A stretch of DNA of 64,000 nucleotides. Source: Erythrobacteraceae bacterium. Its GTDB lineage: Bacteria; Pseudomonadota; Alphaproteobacteria; Sphingomonadales; Sphingomonadaceae. The DNA lies in the NCBI GenBank assembly GCA_027486035.1, contig JAIXPX010000021.1, forward strand, positions 1 to 64,000. The letters are read 5' to 3'. Position 1 is the stretch's first letter; each line of letters starts with the position of its first letter. The position numbers were made by a program, and so were the translations under genes. This document shows positions 36,853 to 44,938 of the stretch, piece after piece. The notes beneath the pieces are model-generated. The model searched no databases. It had not been told where the DNA came from and saw only the letters and a program-made list of their open reading frames with translations.

Positions 36853-38378
36853 TCTGGAAGTGGCGGCGCGAGGGCCGCGAAGCTGCGTTCGGCCATTCCA
36901 CGCCGCCGCGCGCGATCATCGACATTGGTTCCAACACTGTGCGGCTGGTCGTCTATGGCGGCACCATGCGCGTACCCACGGTGCTGCTCAACGAGAAGGT
37001 CACCGCCAAGCTCGGGCGCGATATCGCCGCCACCGGCCAGCTTGTCGGAGAGGCGATGGCGCTCGCGTTGCGGGGCCTTGCGCGCTTCGCCTTGTTGCTC
37101 GCCGATCTCGGGATCAAGGACATCGAGACCGTCGCCACGGCAGCAGTGCGCGATGCCTCGAACGGGGCGGAATTTGTCGCCCGGCTGCGGGAGCTGGGCC
37201 TTGCCCCCCGCGTGCTCTCGGGCGAGGAGGAGGCCTTGCTCAGCGCCCACGGCGTGATCGGCGCCTTCCCTGACGCGCGCGGGATTGTCGCAGACCTTGG
37301 CGGCGGGAGCCTCGAACTGGTGCGGGTTGCGGATGGACGGACCGACAGCGCCAGCACGCTTCCGCTCGGCACGCTGCGCCTGCCCGACCACCGCAAGGGC
37401 AACCGCGCGCAGATGAGGAAGTCGCTCGACAAGGCGATCCGCAAGGCCGGCTGGGATCTTGCGGCCCATGCGCCAGAGCACAACGGCACGCTCTACTGCG
37501 TGGGCGGCACGTGGCGGGCGATGGCGGTCTATGCGATGGAGGCGCAGGGCCATCCCCTGAGCGACCCTCATGGCTTCGAGATCGACGCCGCCGCCGCCGC
37601 GGCGCTCGCCGCGCGCCTTGCCGCGAGCGAGGGGCGGGGGCTCAGGGGGCGCGAACGGATTTCCGCGATGCGGGCCGAGAAACTGCCCGATGCCGCGGTG
37701 CTCCTCGAGGCGCTGCTGGCGCGGCTGGCGCCGCAGAAGGTGGTGTTTTCGTCATGGGGCCTGCGCGAAGGGCTGCTCTATGATCGCCTTCCGCAATCGA
37801 GCAGGATGCAGGATCCGCTGCTGGCGGGCGTCGCGGTCTTCGCCACGGAGCGCGGCACCGAGCCGCAGCTCGCCGCGCGCATGGCCGCCTGGACGCTCGA
37901 CGCCGCGCCCGCGCGGGCCCATGGCTCGGAGCGGCTGCGGCTGGCAGCGACCATGCTGGCGCTGGCAGGGATGCAGATAGAGCCCAATATCCGGCTCCCC
38001 CAGGCGATCAACTGGGCGCTGCACAAGCGCTGGATCGGCATCGACGGGAAGGGCCGGGCGATGCTGGCAGCCGCGATTGCGGCGAATGGCAACCATCTGG
38101 CCCTGCCCGACGAGCTGCGCGCGCTCGCCAGCGAGGACGCGCTCGAGGAAGCGATGCGCTGGGGCCTCGCCCTGCGCCTTGCCCGCCGCCTTGGCGCGCA
38201 GTCGCTGCGCTCGCTGGAGGCGAGCCGGCTGGTGGTGGAGGAGGGCACGCTGGTGCTGCAACTGGCCCAGAGCCACGCCGCCCTGTTCGGCCAGCCGACC
38301 GAGAAGGACATGAAGCTCCTCGCCGGACGGCTGGGGCTTGGCTGGCGGGTCGATGTGGTGCCGGAGATCGTGCTCTAG
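36849..38378 (+). CDS. ppx: Exopolyphosphatase/GppA-type phosphatase
   Basis: A 509-residue member of the sugar-kinase/Hsp70/actin fold: phosphate-1 motif AIIDIGSNTVRLVVY, phosphate-2 motif DLGGGSLELV, and a C-terminal HD-like helical extension. It hydrolyses polyphosphate ends or pppGpp. The ATG overlaps the ppk1 stop by four bases, a classic ppk-ppx pair. Its stop codon shares the palindrome CTAG with the stop of the convergent transporter gene. Confidence 0.94.
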   Translation: MIWKWRREGREAAFGHSTPPRAIIDIGSNTVRLVVYGGTMRVPTVLLNEKVTAKLGRDIAATGQLVGEAMALALRGLARFALLLADLGIKDIETVATAAVRDASNGAEFVARLRELGLAPRVLSGEEEALLSAHGVIGAFPDARGIVADLGGGSLELVRVADGRTDSASTLPLGTLRLPDHRKGNRAQMRKSLDKAIRKAGWDLAAHAPEHNGTLYCVGGTWRAMAVYAMEAQGHPLSDPHGFEIDAAAAAALAARLAASEGRGLRGRERISAMRAEKLPDAAVLLEALLARLAPQKVVFSSWGLREGLLYDRLPQSSRMQDPLLAGVAVFATERGTEPQLAARMAAWTLDAAPARAHGSERLRLAATMLALAGMQIEPNIRLPQAINWALHKRWIGIDGKGRAMLAAAIAANGNHLALPDELRALASEDALEEAMRWGLALRLARRLGAQSLRSLEASRLVVEEGTLVLQLAQSHAALFGQPTEKDMKLLAGRLGLGWRVDVVPEIVL

Positions 38379-39265
38379 GCCTTGGCGCCGCTCCCGAAGG
38401 GCGAGAAGTCGGTCCCGATATCGTAGAGGTCCACGCCCTCGGCGGACTTGAGGCGGTTCACCACCACATAGGTCACCGGCGTCAGCGCCGCTTCCCATGC
38501 CACCTTCAGCGCCCAGTTGGTGATCATCACCGTGATCACCGCATCCGTGGTCCAGATGCCGAGGAAGGCGACCGGATAGAAGATCAGGCTGTCCACCCCC
38601 TGCCCGACGAAGGTCGATCCGATGGTGCGGCTCCACAGGGCGCGGCCCTTGGTCCACACCTTCATCTTGGCGAGCACGAAGGAATTGACGAATTCGCCCG
38701 CCCAGAAGGCGGTGATCGAGGCGACGACGATGCGCCAGGTGCTGCCGAACACGCTTTCGTAGGTGGTCTGGCAGATCGCCCCGCCGGTAATCGCCGGATC
38801 GGCGGTGGAGGTGAGCGGGCGCTCGCCGCCAAAGCCGCTCGCCGCGCATTCCCAGCCGGGGAAGGGGGGCAGGGCGGTGACGACATAGGACATGAAGGCG
38901 AGGAACAGCATCGCCGCCGTCCCCACCCAGATCACGCGCCGCGCGCGGGCAAAGCCGTAGATCTCGGTCAGCACGTCGCCGATGACATAGCCCAGCGGGA
39001 AGAACAGGATCCCTGCGCCATAGATGAAGGTGCCATCGGGCGCGGGCCACCAGCCTTCGGGCCAGAAGGGCAGGTTGACATAGGTGAGCTTGGCCGCACC
39101 GATGATGTTCGAGAGCAGCAGGATCGCCACGAAGGCCGCCATGACCAGATCATAGTGGCGGAACGTGACCGGCGGGCGCGAGGTGGCGACGATCCCGTCG
39201 CTGGGGTCGGTATCGAAAGCGGCGGCGGGATCGGCGGTGCTCTGGGCCGGGGCGGTGTTTTCCAT
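38375..39265 (-). CDS. yhhQ: Queuosine precursor transporter (YhhQ/QueT family)
   Basis: A 296-residue inner-membrane VUT-family protein with about six membrane segments. Family-type stretches are LSNIIGAAKLTYVNLPF, GILFFPLGYVIGDVLTEIYG and FWAGEFVNSFVLAKMK with TIGSTFVGQGVDSLIFYPVA. It probably takes up 7-cyano-7-deazaguanine or related queuosine precursors. The ATG at 39265 is chosen over an upstream TTG. The N-terminus has an extra 45-residue soluble tail. Confidence 0.88.
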   Translation of the reverse strand: MENTAPAQSTADPAAAFDTDPSDGIVATSRPPVTFRHYDLVMAAFVAILLLSNIIGAAKLTYVNLPFWPEGWWPAPDGTFIYGAGILFFPLGYVIGDVLTEIYGFARARRVIWVGTAAMLFLAFMSYVVTALPPFPGWECAASGFGGERPLTSTADPAITGGAICQTTYESVFGSTWRIVVASITAFWAGEFVNSFVLAKMKVWTKGRALWSRTIGSTFVGQGVDSLIFYPVAFLGIWTTDAVITVMITNWALKVAWEAALTPVTYVVVNRLKSAEGVDLYDIGTDFSPFGSGAKA

Positions 39266-39339
39266 CGCCGGAACGGTTAGCGCGTTTCCCTTGGCTCGCA
39301 AAGCGCGCTATTGGCGGCCCTGTTCCCCCGCCGGGGCGC

Positions 39340-39416
39340 GCGCCCGTAGCTCATCTGGATAGAGCGCGAGACTTCTAATCTTGAGGCAGCAGGTTCGAGT
39401 CCTGCCGGGCGCGCCA
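39340..39416 (+). tRNA. tRNA-Arg (anticodon TCT)
   Basis: A complete cloverleaf of 77 bases. The acceptor stem GCGCCCG pairs with CGGGCGC, the D stem is GCTC/GAGC, the anticodon stem CGAGA/TCTTG carries loop CTTCTAA, and the T stem GCAGG/CCTGC encloses TTCGAGT. G and encoded CCA end the gene. The anticodon TCT reads AGA/AGG codons. It appears to be an integration target (see the recombinase remnant). Confidence 0.97.
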
Positions 39417-39896
39417 TTTACGTACAAAACCGCGAACAGGTGCGCCTGTAGGGTTTTGGCCAGTCAGGGCTCCGGCCAACACTTGTTTGTTGCCGATGAG
39501 TTTTACGGCGTGATCGTCCACCTCGATCCTATGGATAACGCTGCCTAGCCAGTCCTTTCTGGCGCGGATGTCTCCGCTCCTGAGCCTGTCGCGCATTAGG
39601 GTGGTAAATGCGGCTATTTTCCGCGGTGTGATTGCTTCCAAATTGGCAGAACTGGAGGTCATTTGCGCCAAAGAGGCTTGGGCTATGTCGCGCTGGGTTT
39701 TGAGCCGAGCGATTCGCTCTCTAAGCTCGTCATCCATGGCGATGATCCCATCCTCAATCGCGGAGTAGAGACGGTTAAGCTTGGACTTGAGCATATCGAG
39801 CTCGGTTTCGAGTTGGTGGCGCCTTTCTGTGACCGCACGATCTTTCACCGATGCGCGATCGATTACTCGCATCGCCATGCCCCACCCAATCTTCAA
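39375..39896 (-). pseudogene. Truncated serine recombinase, C-terminal part only
   Basis: The 173-residue frame matches the C-terminal coiled-coil region of large serine recombinases (ETELDMLKSKLNRLYSAIED and LMRDRLRSGD). The N-terminal catalytic serine domain, recombinase domain and zinc ribbon are missing, so it cannot be active. Its last 14 codons are antisense to the 3' end of tRNA-Arg (ending ARQDSNLLPQD), the signature of an integrase bordering an attachment site in a tRNA gene. It marks a decayed genomic island. Confidence 0.75.
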
Positions 39897-39928
39897 CCGT
39901 TAATTGGGCGAGTGAAGGTTTCGCCCGA

Positions 39929-40975
39929 TCAGTCCGGAGGCAACCGCGTGCGAAAAAAGGCATAAGCCGCTTCGGCAAACTCCACATCGCGGTTCTGCAA
40001 GCCGGCGTCAGGCACATTCAGGAACACCGAGAGGCTTGGGGTGGAATGGCCCGCCCCTTCAAGCCGCCACCAGTCGGTCGGGAAGGGGCCGGGATAGCTC
40101 GATCTCACGGCTTCGCCACCGTCCCCGCTGTTGACGTTCACCCGGGTCACCTGTGGGACGATTGTCGTAACGCCATTGATCGCCAGCCAGCGATCACGGG
40201 TTGCCTCGGCGCTGATTACAGTACCTCGATTGCAGTTACCCGTCACATTTTGCACCACGCAGCCTCCTGCATAAGGCATCGCCGGATCTGCAGTACCATG
40301 GAACATCGCAATCGGCACAGGCTGAGCAGGCCCGGTTGTGCAGCGTCCCGGTTCAGGTTGAGCAGGCAGATTGCCCATGCTGGTGGCAATCGCAGCGATG
40401 CGCTCAGGGCGCTCGAAGGCATAGCGCATGGCCATCATCGCTCCATTCGATCCGCCGGCAATGAAGCTGCGTTCGGCACCAATCCCAAACTGGCTCGACA
40501 GTTGCGCCAGCAGGGCATCGAGAAAAGCCACGTCATCTACCGCCTCACCGATCGCCGGTGCGTCGCTGCGGCAATCGTTCCATTGTTGGTCGATGCCCAA
40601 GGGGTAGACTGCAACCGCCCCTTCACGCTCGGCAACCGTGCGGAACACCGACAAGGGGTGCACGCCGAAATTGGCGACCTGCCCGCCAGACCCACCGCCG
40701 CCGTGCAGCACGAACATCAATGCGCGCGGGCGGGTAAGGCCGGGAGGGACATGGATCAAAAATTCGCGCCGGCTCGCCCCCACGCTGATGCTCTGAGTGC
40801 TGAGACCGACCGGATAGGGTGCGGACGTGGGTGACGGTGTGGGCGTGGGGGATGGTGTTGGCGTTACGCCAAGGCCCGGCGGTGGACTTGCCGCAGAGCC
40901 ACCGCCGCAGCTCGCCATCAATGCCCCCAACACTGCGATAAGAGTCGGCCGATCGAAGCAACGTCGACGTGTCAT
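39929..40975 (-). CDS. Secreted esterase of the PHB depolymerase/feruloyl esterase family
   Basis: A 348-residue lipoprotein: signal ending LGALMASC, a Thr-Pro-Ser linker, then an alpha/beta hydrolase domain with oxyanion motif FVLHGGGGSGG, nucleophile elbow IAGGSNGAMMA, an Asp in FHGTADPAMPYAGG and His in GAGHSTPS. Related LpqC-type enzymes cleave polyhydroxybutyrate oligomers or feruloyl esters; the substrate here is unknown. The start at 40975 places the lipobox correctly. Base composition is less GC-rich than in the bch region. Confidence 0.85.
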   Translation of the reverse strand: MTRRRCFDRPTLIAVLGALMASCGGGSAASPPPGLGVTPTPSPTPTPSPTSAPYPVGLSTQSISVGASRREFLIHVPPGLTRPRALMFVLHGGGGSGGQVANFGVHPLSVFRTVAEREGAVAVYPLGIDQQWNDCRSDAPAIGEAVDDVAFLDALLAQLSSQFGIGAERSFIAGGSNGAMMAMRYAFERPERIAAIATSMGNLPAQPEPGRCTTGPAQPVPIAMFHGTADPAMPYAGGCVVQNVTGNCNRGTVISAEATRDRWLAINGVTTIVPQVTRVNVNSGDGGEAVRSSYPGPFPTDWWRLEGAGHSTPSLSVFLNVPDAGLQNRDVEFAEAAYAFFRTRLPPD

Positions 40976-41290
40976 ACACAATTCCCCTTGGCAGGGTCGA
41001 CATCCCACAGGGTATCATGGTCGCGACCGCTAGTGATTATGCCGACAACGCCCTTGCGGGACTTTTCCTTCGCCTATGCATCAGAATTTGCAGGAAGCCA
41101 GCTTTCGCCGCATGGCAAACGAAAGAGGAAATTGGTCCCGATTTCATTTGTTTCGGGTCTTATGAACACGTGGCATCTTTCAGGATGCCCCAGTTCGCAA
41201 CCGCACGTCCGCTTCGGGGTCGTTTGCGGAAGGTCTGGTTTCGGCACAAGCGAGGCGATAGCTGCCCGGCTGGTTCTCGGATCGCCCGGC
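40976..41290. other. Intergenic region, no gene seen
   Basis: These 315 bp hold no supported gene. Around 41200-41240 there is a CACGTCCGCTT...TTTGCGGAAGG segment resembling short degenerate inverted repeats also seen near 44230 and 56360. Confidence 0.5.
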
Positions 41291-41713
41291 CTAGGTGGCT
41301 TTCGCTGCAGCCTCGATAATGCGAAACGTCGCTGCGGCCTTGGCGATCATCTCGCCATCGGCCTCGATCCGCGCATCGGCAAATGCGAGCGTGCGTCCGA
41401 GCTTCGCAGGCACGGCACGCACCTCGAGCCACTGGCCGCTCCGCCCGACCGACAGAAAATCGACCGACAGGCTGACGGTCAGCGCCGACACGCCACCCAT
41501 CCGCGTAACGCAGGCAAGTCCCATCGCATTGTCGGCGAGCGCGGAGATCACTCCGCCGTGGAGCAGGCCGCGCGCATTGCAATGGGAGTGCGCGATCCGC
41601 AGGCCGAGGCTGAATGTCTCACCCTCGCGCTTGGCGTAGAGCGGTTCCCATGGGTCGGTCACCGGGCTCTTGCGGACGTGCGCTTCGAAGCCGGGCGGGA
41701 GGTCGGCGGTCAT
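41291..41713 (-). CDS. PaaI-family thioesterase
   Basis: A 140-residue hotdog-fold acyl-CoA thioesterase, with the family active-site stretch NARGLLHGGVISALADNAMG and the later VSLSVDFLSVGRSGQWLE. It probably hydrolyses acyl- or aryl-CoA esters in the cytoplasm. The start overlaps the stop of the upstream alpha/beta hydrolase gene (ATGA), so the two are coupled. Confidence 0.88.
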   Translation of the reverse strand: MTADLPPGFEAHVRKSPVTDPWEPLYAKREGETFSLGLRIAHSHCNARGLLHGGVISALADNAMGLACVTRMGGVSALTVSLSVDFLSVGRSGQWLEVRAVPAKLGRTLAFADARIEADGEMIAKAAATFRIIEAAAKAT

Positions 41714-42618
41714 GGCTTACCCACAAAACCGCGGATCGCCGCCAGCACCCGTTCGGGCTCTTCGAGTTCGGGCGTGTGGCCGAGGTCGTCGAAGGTCACC
41801 GTCTGCACGCCCTCGTAGAGCCGCGCAAGCGAATGGGCGTTGCCCGCCGGATGCGAACGGTCGGCCGCGCCCCAGATCGACAGGATCGGCTGCGACGGGC
41901 GCGGCAGCTCGTCGCGGGCGTCCATATAGATCTGGTAGGCGCTCGCCAGCGACCACATCGCGCCTTGTTCGAACGACCGCTCGGCGCAGGCACAGAAATG
42001 CGGGATCTGCTCCTTTCGCCCGACCGAGAGGCCGTACCACTGCGGCATCCGCTTGGGCGCCATGCGCGCCATAGCGAGTTGGCCGATGACCGGCCGCGCA
42101 AGAATGCCCTTGGGATCGCGCCCCGCCTTCCAGATCGCAAAGGCCTCGGTCCCGCCTGCCTGCATCAGCGCAAGGTGCGAGGCGAGCTCGGGTATCCGCG
42201 CGGCGATGTCCAGCGCGGCGAGGCTGGCCGCGCAGGAGAAGGCGAAAATGCTCCCCTCGCCTGCAACCGCACGCAGGAAGGCGGATAGGTCGTCATTGGT
42301 CTCGCGGAACCTGAAGCCATAGGCCCCCGTCGTGGCGGAGAAGCCCATCGCGGGCAGCTCGACCACGATGACGCGGAAGTGCTGCGCGAAGGCTGCGACC
42401 AGCGGCCCGTAGACTTCGATGGTCATCGGCGGGTCGCAGGTGAAGACGATGGTCGGCCCGCTCCCCGCCTCGAGATAGCGGTATTGCACCTTGGCGGTGC
42501 GGTGGAAGCGGATGTGCGGCGTGGCTGTGGCGGGCCAGCCGCTGCGGAAGCGCGCCATCTTGGCAGCGCCGCCCCAGGTGTCGAGCCGCGCGCCGAGGCG
42601 GGTGAGGAGGCCGGTCAC
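41710..42618 (-). CDS. Alpha/beta hydrolase
   Basis: A 302-residue alpha/beta hydrolase from GTG at 42618 (overlapping the upstream stop as GTGA). The oxyanion region IVFTCDPPMTIEVYG is atypical, and the usual Ser-containing elbow reads FAFSCAASLAALD. A late acidic residue (IWGAADRSHPAGN) and His (DLGHTPELEEP) complete the triad. Substrate unknown. It lies between a small membrane protein and a PaaI thioesterase in a three-gene operon. Confidence 0.82.
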   Translation of the reverse strand: MTGLLTRLGARLDTWGGAAKMARFRSGWPATATPHIRFHRTAKVQYRYLEAGSGPTIVFTCDPPMTIEVYGPLVAAFAQHFRVIVVELPAMGFSATTGAYGFRFRETNDDLSAFLRAVAGEGSIFAFSCAASLAALDIAARIPELASHLALMQAGGTEAFAIWKAGRDPKGILARPVIGQLAMARMAPKRMPQWYGLSVGRKEQIPHFCACAERSFEQGAMWSLASAYQIYMDARDELPRPSQPILSIWGAADRSHPAGNAHSLARLYEGVQTVTFDDLGHTPELEEPERVLAAIRGFVGKP

Positions 42619-43034
42619 GGCTGCGTCTCCCGTGCCTTTGCCGCCCGCCCGAGGAAATAGGAGGCGACGAGCAGAAACACCGCAATGGCAAGGTGCCGTC
42701 CGAAAATCGGCGGGCTCGCGCCTGCGCTGAACGCGAGGTAGGCATCGCCGAGCGGCATCAGCAGCGCCGCCAGCGCCATCCAGCGCAGCGCGGCAAAGTC
42801 GCTGCGGGCGAGCAGCACAGCCGTCAGCACCGCGATGAACCCCGCGCGCAAGCCGTAGACCTGCACCCATCCGAGCGCGCTTAGCTGGTCGATGGGGAGG
42901 CCCATATAGGTCGCAAAGCCCTGCGGATCGAGCACGGTGCAGACCGCGTTCAGGCCCTGCAGGGCCGCGATCGCGGCGGCTAGCCAGAACCCGGCTGTCC
43001 GACTGCTGCGGAATGTGTTCGCTTGTGTGACCAT
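42615..43034 (-). CDS. DUF4267-like four-helix membrane protein
   Basis: A 139-residue membrane protein with four predicted membrane segments (FWLAAAIAALQGLNAV, GFIAVLTAVLLA, WMALAALLMPLGDAYLAF, LAIAVFLLVASYFLG). The ATG at 43034 follows GGAGG at the right distance. It is first in the operon with the hydrolase and thioesterase, and divergent from a LysR regulator that probably controls it. Confidence 0.8.
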   Translation of the reverse strand: MVTQANTFRSSRTAGFWLAAAIAALQGLNAVCTVLDPQGFATYMGLPIDQLSALGWVQVYGLRAGFIAVLTAVLLARSDFAALRWMALAALLMPLGDAYLAFSAGASPPIFGRHLAIAVFLLVASYFLGRAAKARETQP

Positions 43035-43139
43035 GTTGTCCTCCATCGTCCTATTGTGGGGGAGGCTATGCGATTGCCAGCCGCGGCGCTTCTTGCGATA
43101 CAGCAAAACGGTTTCCCGAATTCGCTAAGGAGCAACCGC

Positions 43140-44015
43140 GTGCCCCTCGATCCGCAAGACCTTGGCGATCTCATCGCGATCCGCGATGCGGGCACGCTCA
43201 GCGCGGCGGCCAAGGCGCGCGGGGTGGCGGTGTCGACCGTGTCGCGGCGGATCGAAACGCTGGAGACGGCGCTGGGCCTGCAACTGGTCGACCGCCGCAC
43301 TGACGGGGTGCAGCTCACCCGCGACGGGCTTGCTGTCGCCGAGGCCGCTGCGCCGATTGCCGAGCAGATGCGCCGCGTCGAGCGGATGGCGGAGAGCCTG
43401 CGGCAGGGGGTCAAGACGGTCCCGGTGCGCATCTCGGCGACCGAGTTCGTGATCTCCGACGTGTTGGCCCCGGCGTTGGACCGGCTCTGGGCAATGGGCG
43501 CGGATTTCCCTGTGCATCTGCAATCGCAGGCCGACGTGGTGAGCCTTGCCGGACGCGACGCCGATCTCGCGATCCGAATGGTGCGGCCCGAAGGCGCAAG
43601 CCTCTATGCACGCAAGCTTGCTGACCTCAGGCTGGGGCTGTTCGCGTCCGCCGGTTACCTTGCGGGGCGCGAGCCTGCGGAGATCAACCTTCAGGATGAG
43701 CGGATGCTGGTCTACGACGACAGCTACGGGCGCCTGCCCGAGCTTGACTGGGTCGTCCGCCACGGGCTGACCGATGCCATTGCGATGCGCACGGGGAGCA
43801 CCCGCGGGCTGCTCGCCGCGGCGCTCGCGGGGGCGGGTATCGCGCTGCTGCCGGTGGCTTTCGCCCTGCGCACCGGGGCGCTGGTCGAAATCCCGCCGCT
43901 CTCTGCCTTGCCGAGCCGCCAGCCGTGGCTCATCGTGCACCGCGACCTGCGCGGATTGCCTGCGATCAGGTTCGCTCAGAAGTGGGTTGCTGAGGCCTTC
44001 GCCAGCCTGCAGTAA
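43140..44015 (+). CDS. LysR-family transcriptional regulator
   Basis: A 291-residue LTTR from GTG at 43140, which has an AAGGAG site seven bases upstream. The N-terminal winged helix is LGDLIAIRDAGTLSAAAKARG and VAVSTVSRRIETLE; the C-terminal half is a periplasmic-binding-like effector domain. Divergent from the DUF4267-hydrolase-thioesterase operon across 105 bp, the usual LysR target arrangement. Confidence 0.9.
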   Translation: MPLDPQDLGDLIAIRDAGTLSAAAKARGVAVSTVSRRIETLETALGLQLVDRRTDGVQLTRDGLAVAEAAAPIAEQMRRVERMAESLRQGVKTVPVRISATEFVISDVLAPALDRLWAMGADFPVHLQSQADVVSLAGRDADLAIRMVRPEGASLYARKLADLRLGLFASAGYLAGREPAEINLQDERMLVYDDSYGRLPELDWVVRHGLTDAIAMRTGSTRGLLAAALAGAGIALLPVAFALRTGALVEIPPLSALPSRQPWLIVHRDLRGLPAIRFAQKWVAEAFASLQ

Positions 44016-44536
44016 GCGATCAAAATCTGCGCATAGACCCTTGCCTCACCCTGTCATCAGAACGCAGTTACCGGATCTAATGGCCGCGAGACTTGTGCGA
44101 AGTGTCCGAATTGGGTTCGATACCCGAACGGCACGAATTTTTCAGAAGCGCGGCAAAGCCGCCAATCACGGCCCGATCTTAGCCGTGACGGCTCCCGACC
44201 CAGACCCGGCCAGTATCGACAACCGAATTGAATGTCCGACCCCGCCAAAAGCTGCCGAAGGAGTGGCACGCAGCAGACATTCGGCTTTGTGACCTCACGT
44301 CATTCAGCCAGTCGAGTGCCGGTCCCGAAAACTGGCTTTCGTCGACGTCAGTTAGTCGCGATAGAATGCCGGATCATGCGCGCGACGACATCCGGCGCCT
44401 CAAGGTGCGGCATATGGCCGCATATCGGGATGAGTTCGAGCCGGGAATCTCTCTCCCCGCTCTGCCGATGCGCCGGTCCCCGCGTTATTGACACTGCCAA
44501 TGCCAGAAATTAGCCTCGGGCAAAACAGGCAGGGGG
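44016..44536. other. Intergenic region with degenerate inverted repeats
   Basis: These 521 bp have no convincing gene. GAATGTC at 44230-44236 and GACATTC at 44276-44282 form an inverted pair, and a TCGATACCCGAACGG segment lies near 44120. They resemble the short degenerate repeats near 41210 and 56360. Composition is less GC-rich than the flanks. Confidence 0.5.
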
Positions 44537-44935
44537 ATGAGCGGGATGAAGCCGGGTAGAGCGGTTCTTACGGGGCTGGTGGGGCTGATCGCCTTGCTCA
44601 TGGCCACCAATGCGGCGCTGTGGCTGCTGGTGCCGGCGCGTGCGGCCGAGGTGCTCGCCATGCCCCTGCTCACCGGCCCGGCGCTCAGCAGCCAGATGGA
44701 TATCGGCGCCTTCTTCATGGCCGGCGCGCTGTTCGTCACCCTTGCCCTGGTGACGCGCGAGCGCACCTGGTTTCTTGCCGCAGCCCTACCGGTGCTGGGC
44801 GCGGCGGCCTATCGCACCACCGCCTTCGCGCTCCACGGCGCGCCTTTCCTTGCCGACAAGGTCGGGATCGAGATCGCCATGGGCGTGATCCTGATCATCG
44901 CCGCCCGCGTGCTCGGGCGCGGGGCCGGCGTCTAG
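44537..44935 (+). CDS. DUF4345-like small membrane protein
   Basis: A 132-residue protein with four hydrophobic segments (LTGLVGLIALLMATNAALWL, IGAFFMAGALFVTLALV, FLAAALPVLGAAAY, IEIAMGVILIIAARVLG). The layout resembles DUF4345. The sulfatase gene begins four bases after its stop, so it is probably cotranscribed. A start three codons later (44546) is possible. Confidence 0.72.
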   Translation: MSGMKPGRAVLTGLVGLIALLMATNAALWLLVPARAAEVLAMPLLTGPALSSQMDIGAFFMAGALFVTLALVTRERTWFLAAALPVLGAAAYRTTAFALHGAPFLADKVGIEIAMGVILIIAARVLGRGAGV

Positions 44936-44938
44936 GCG

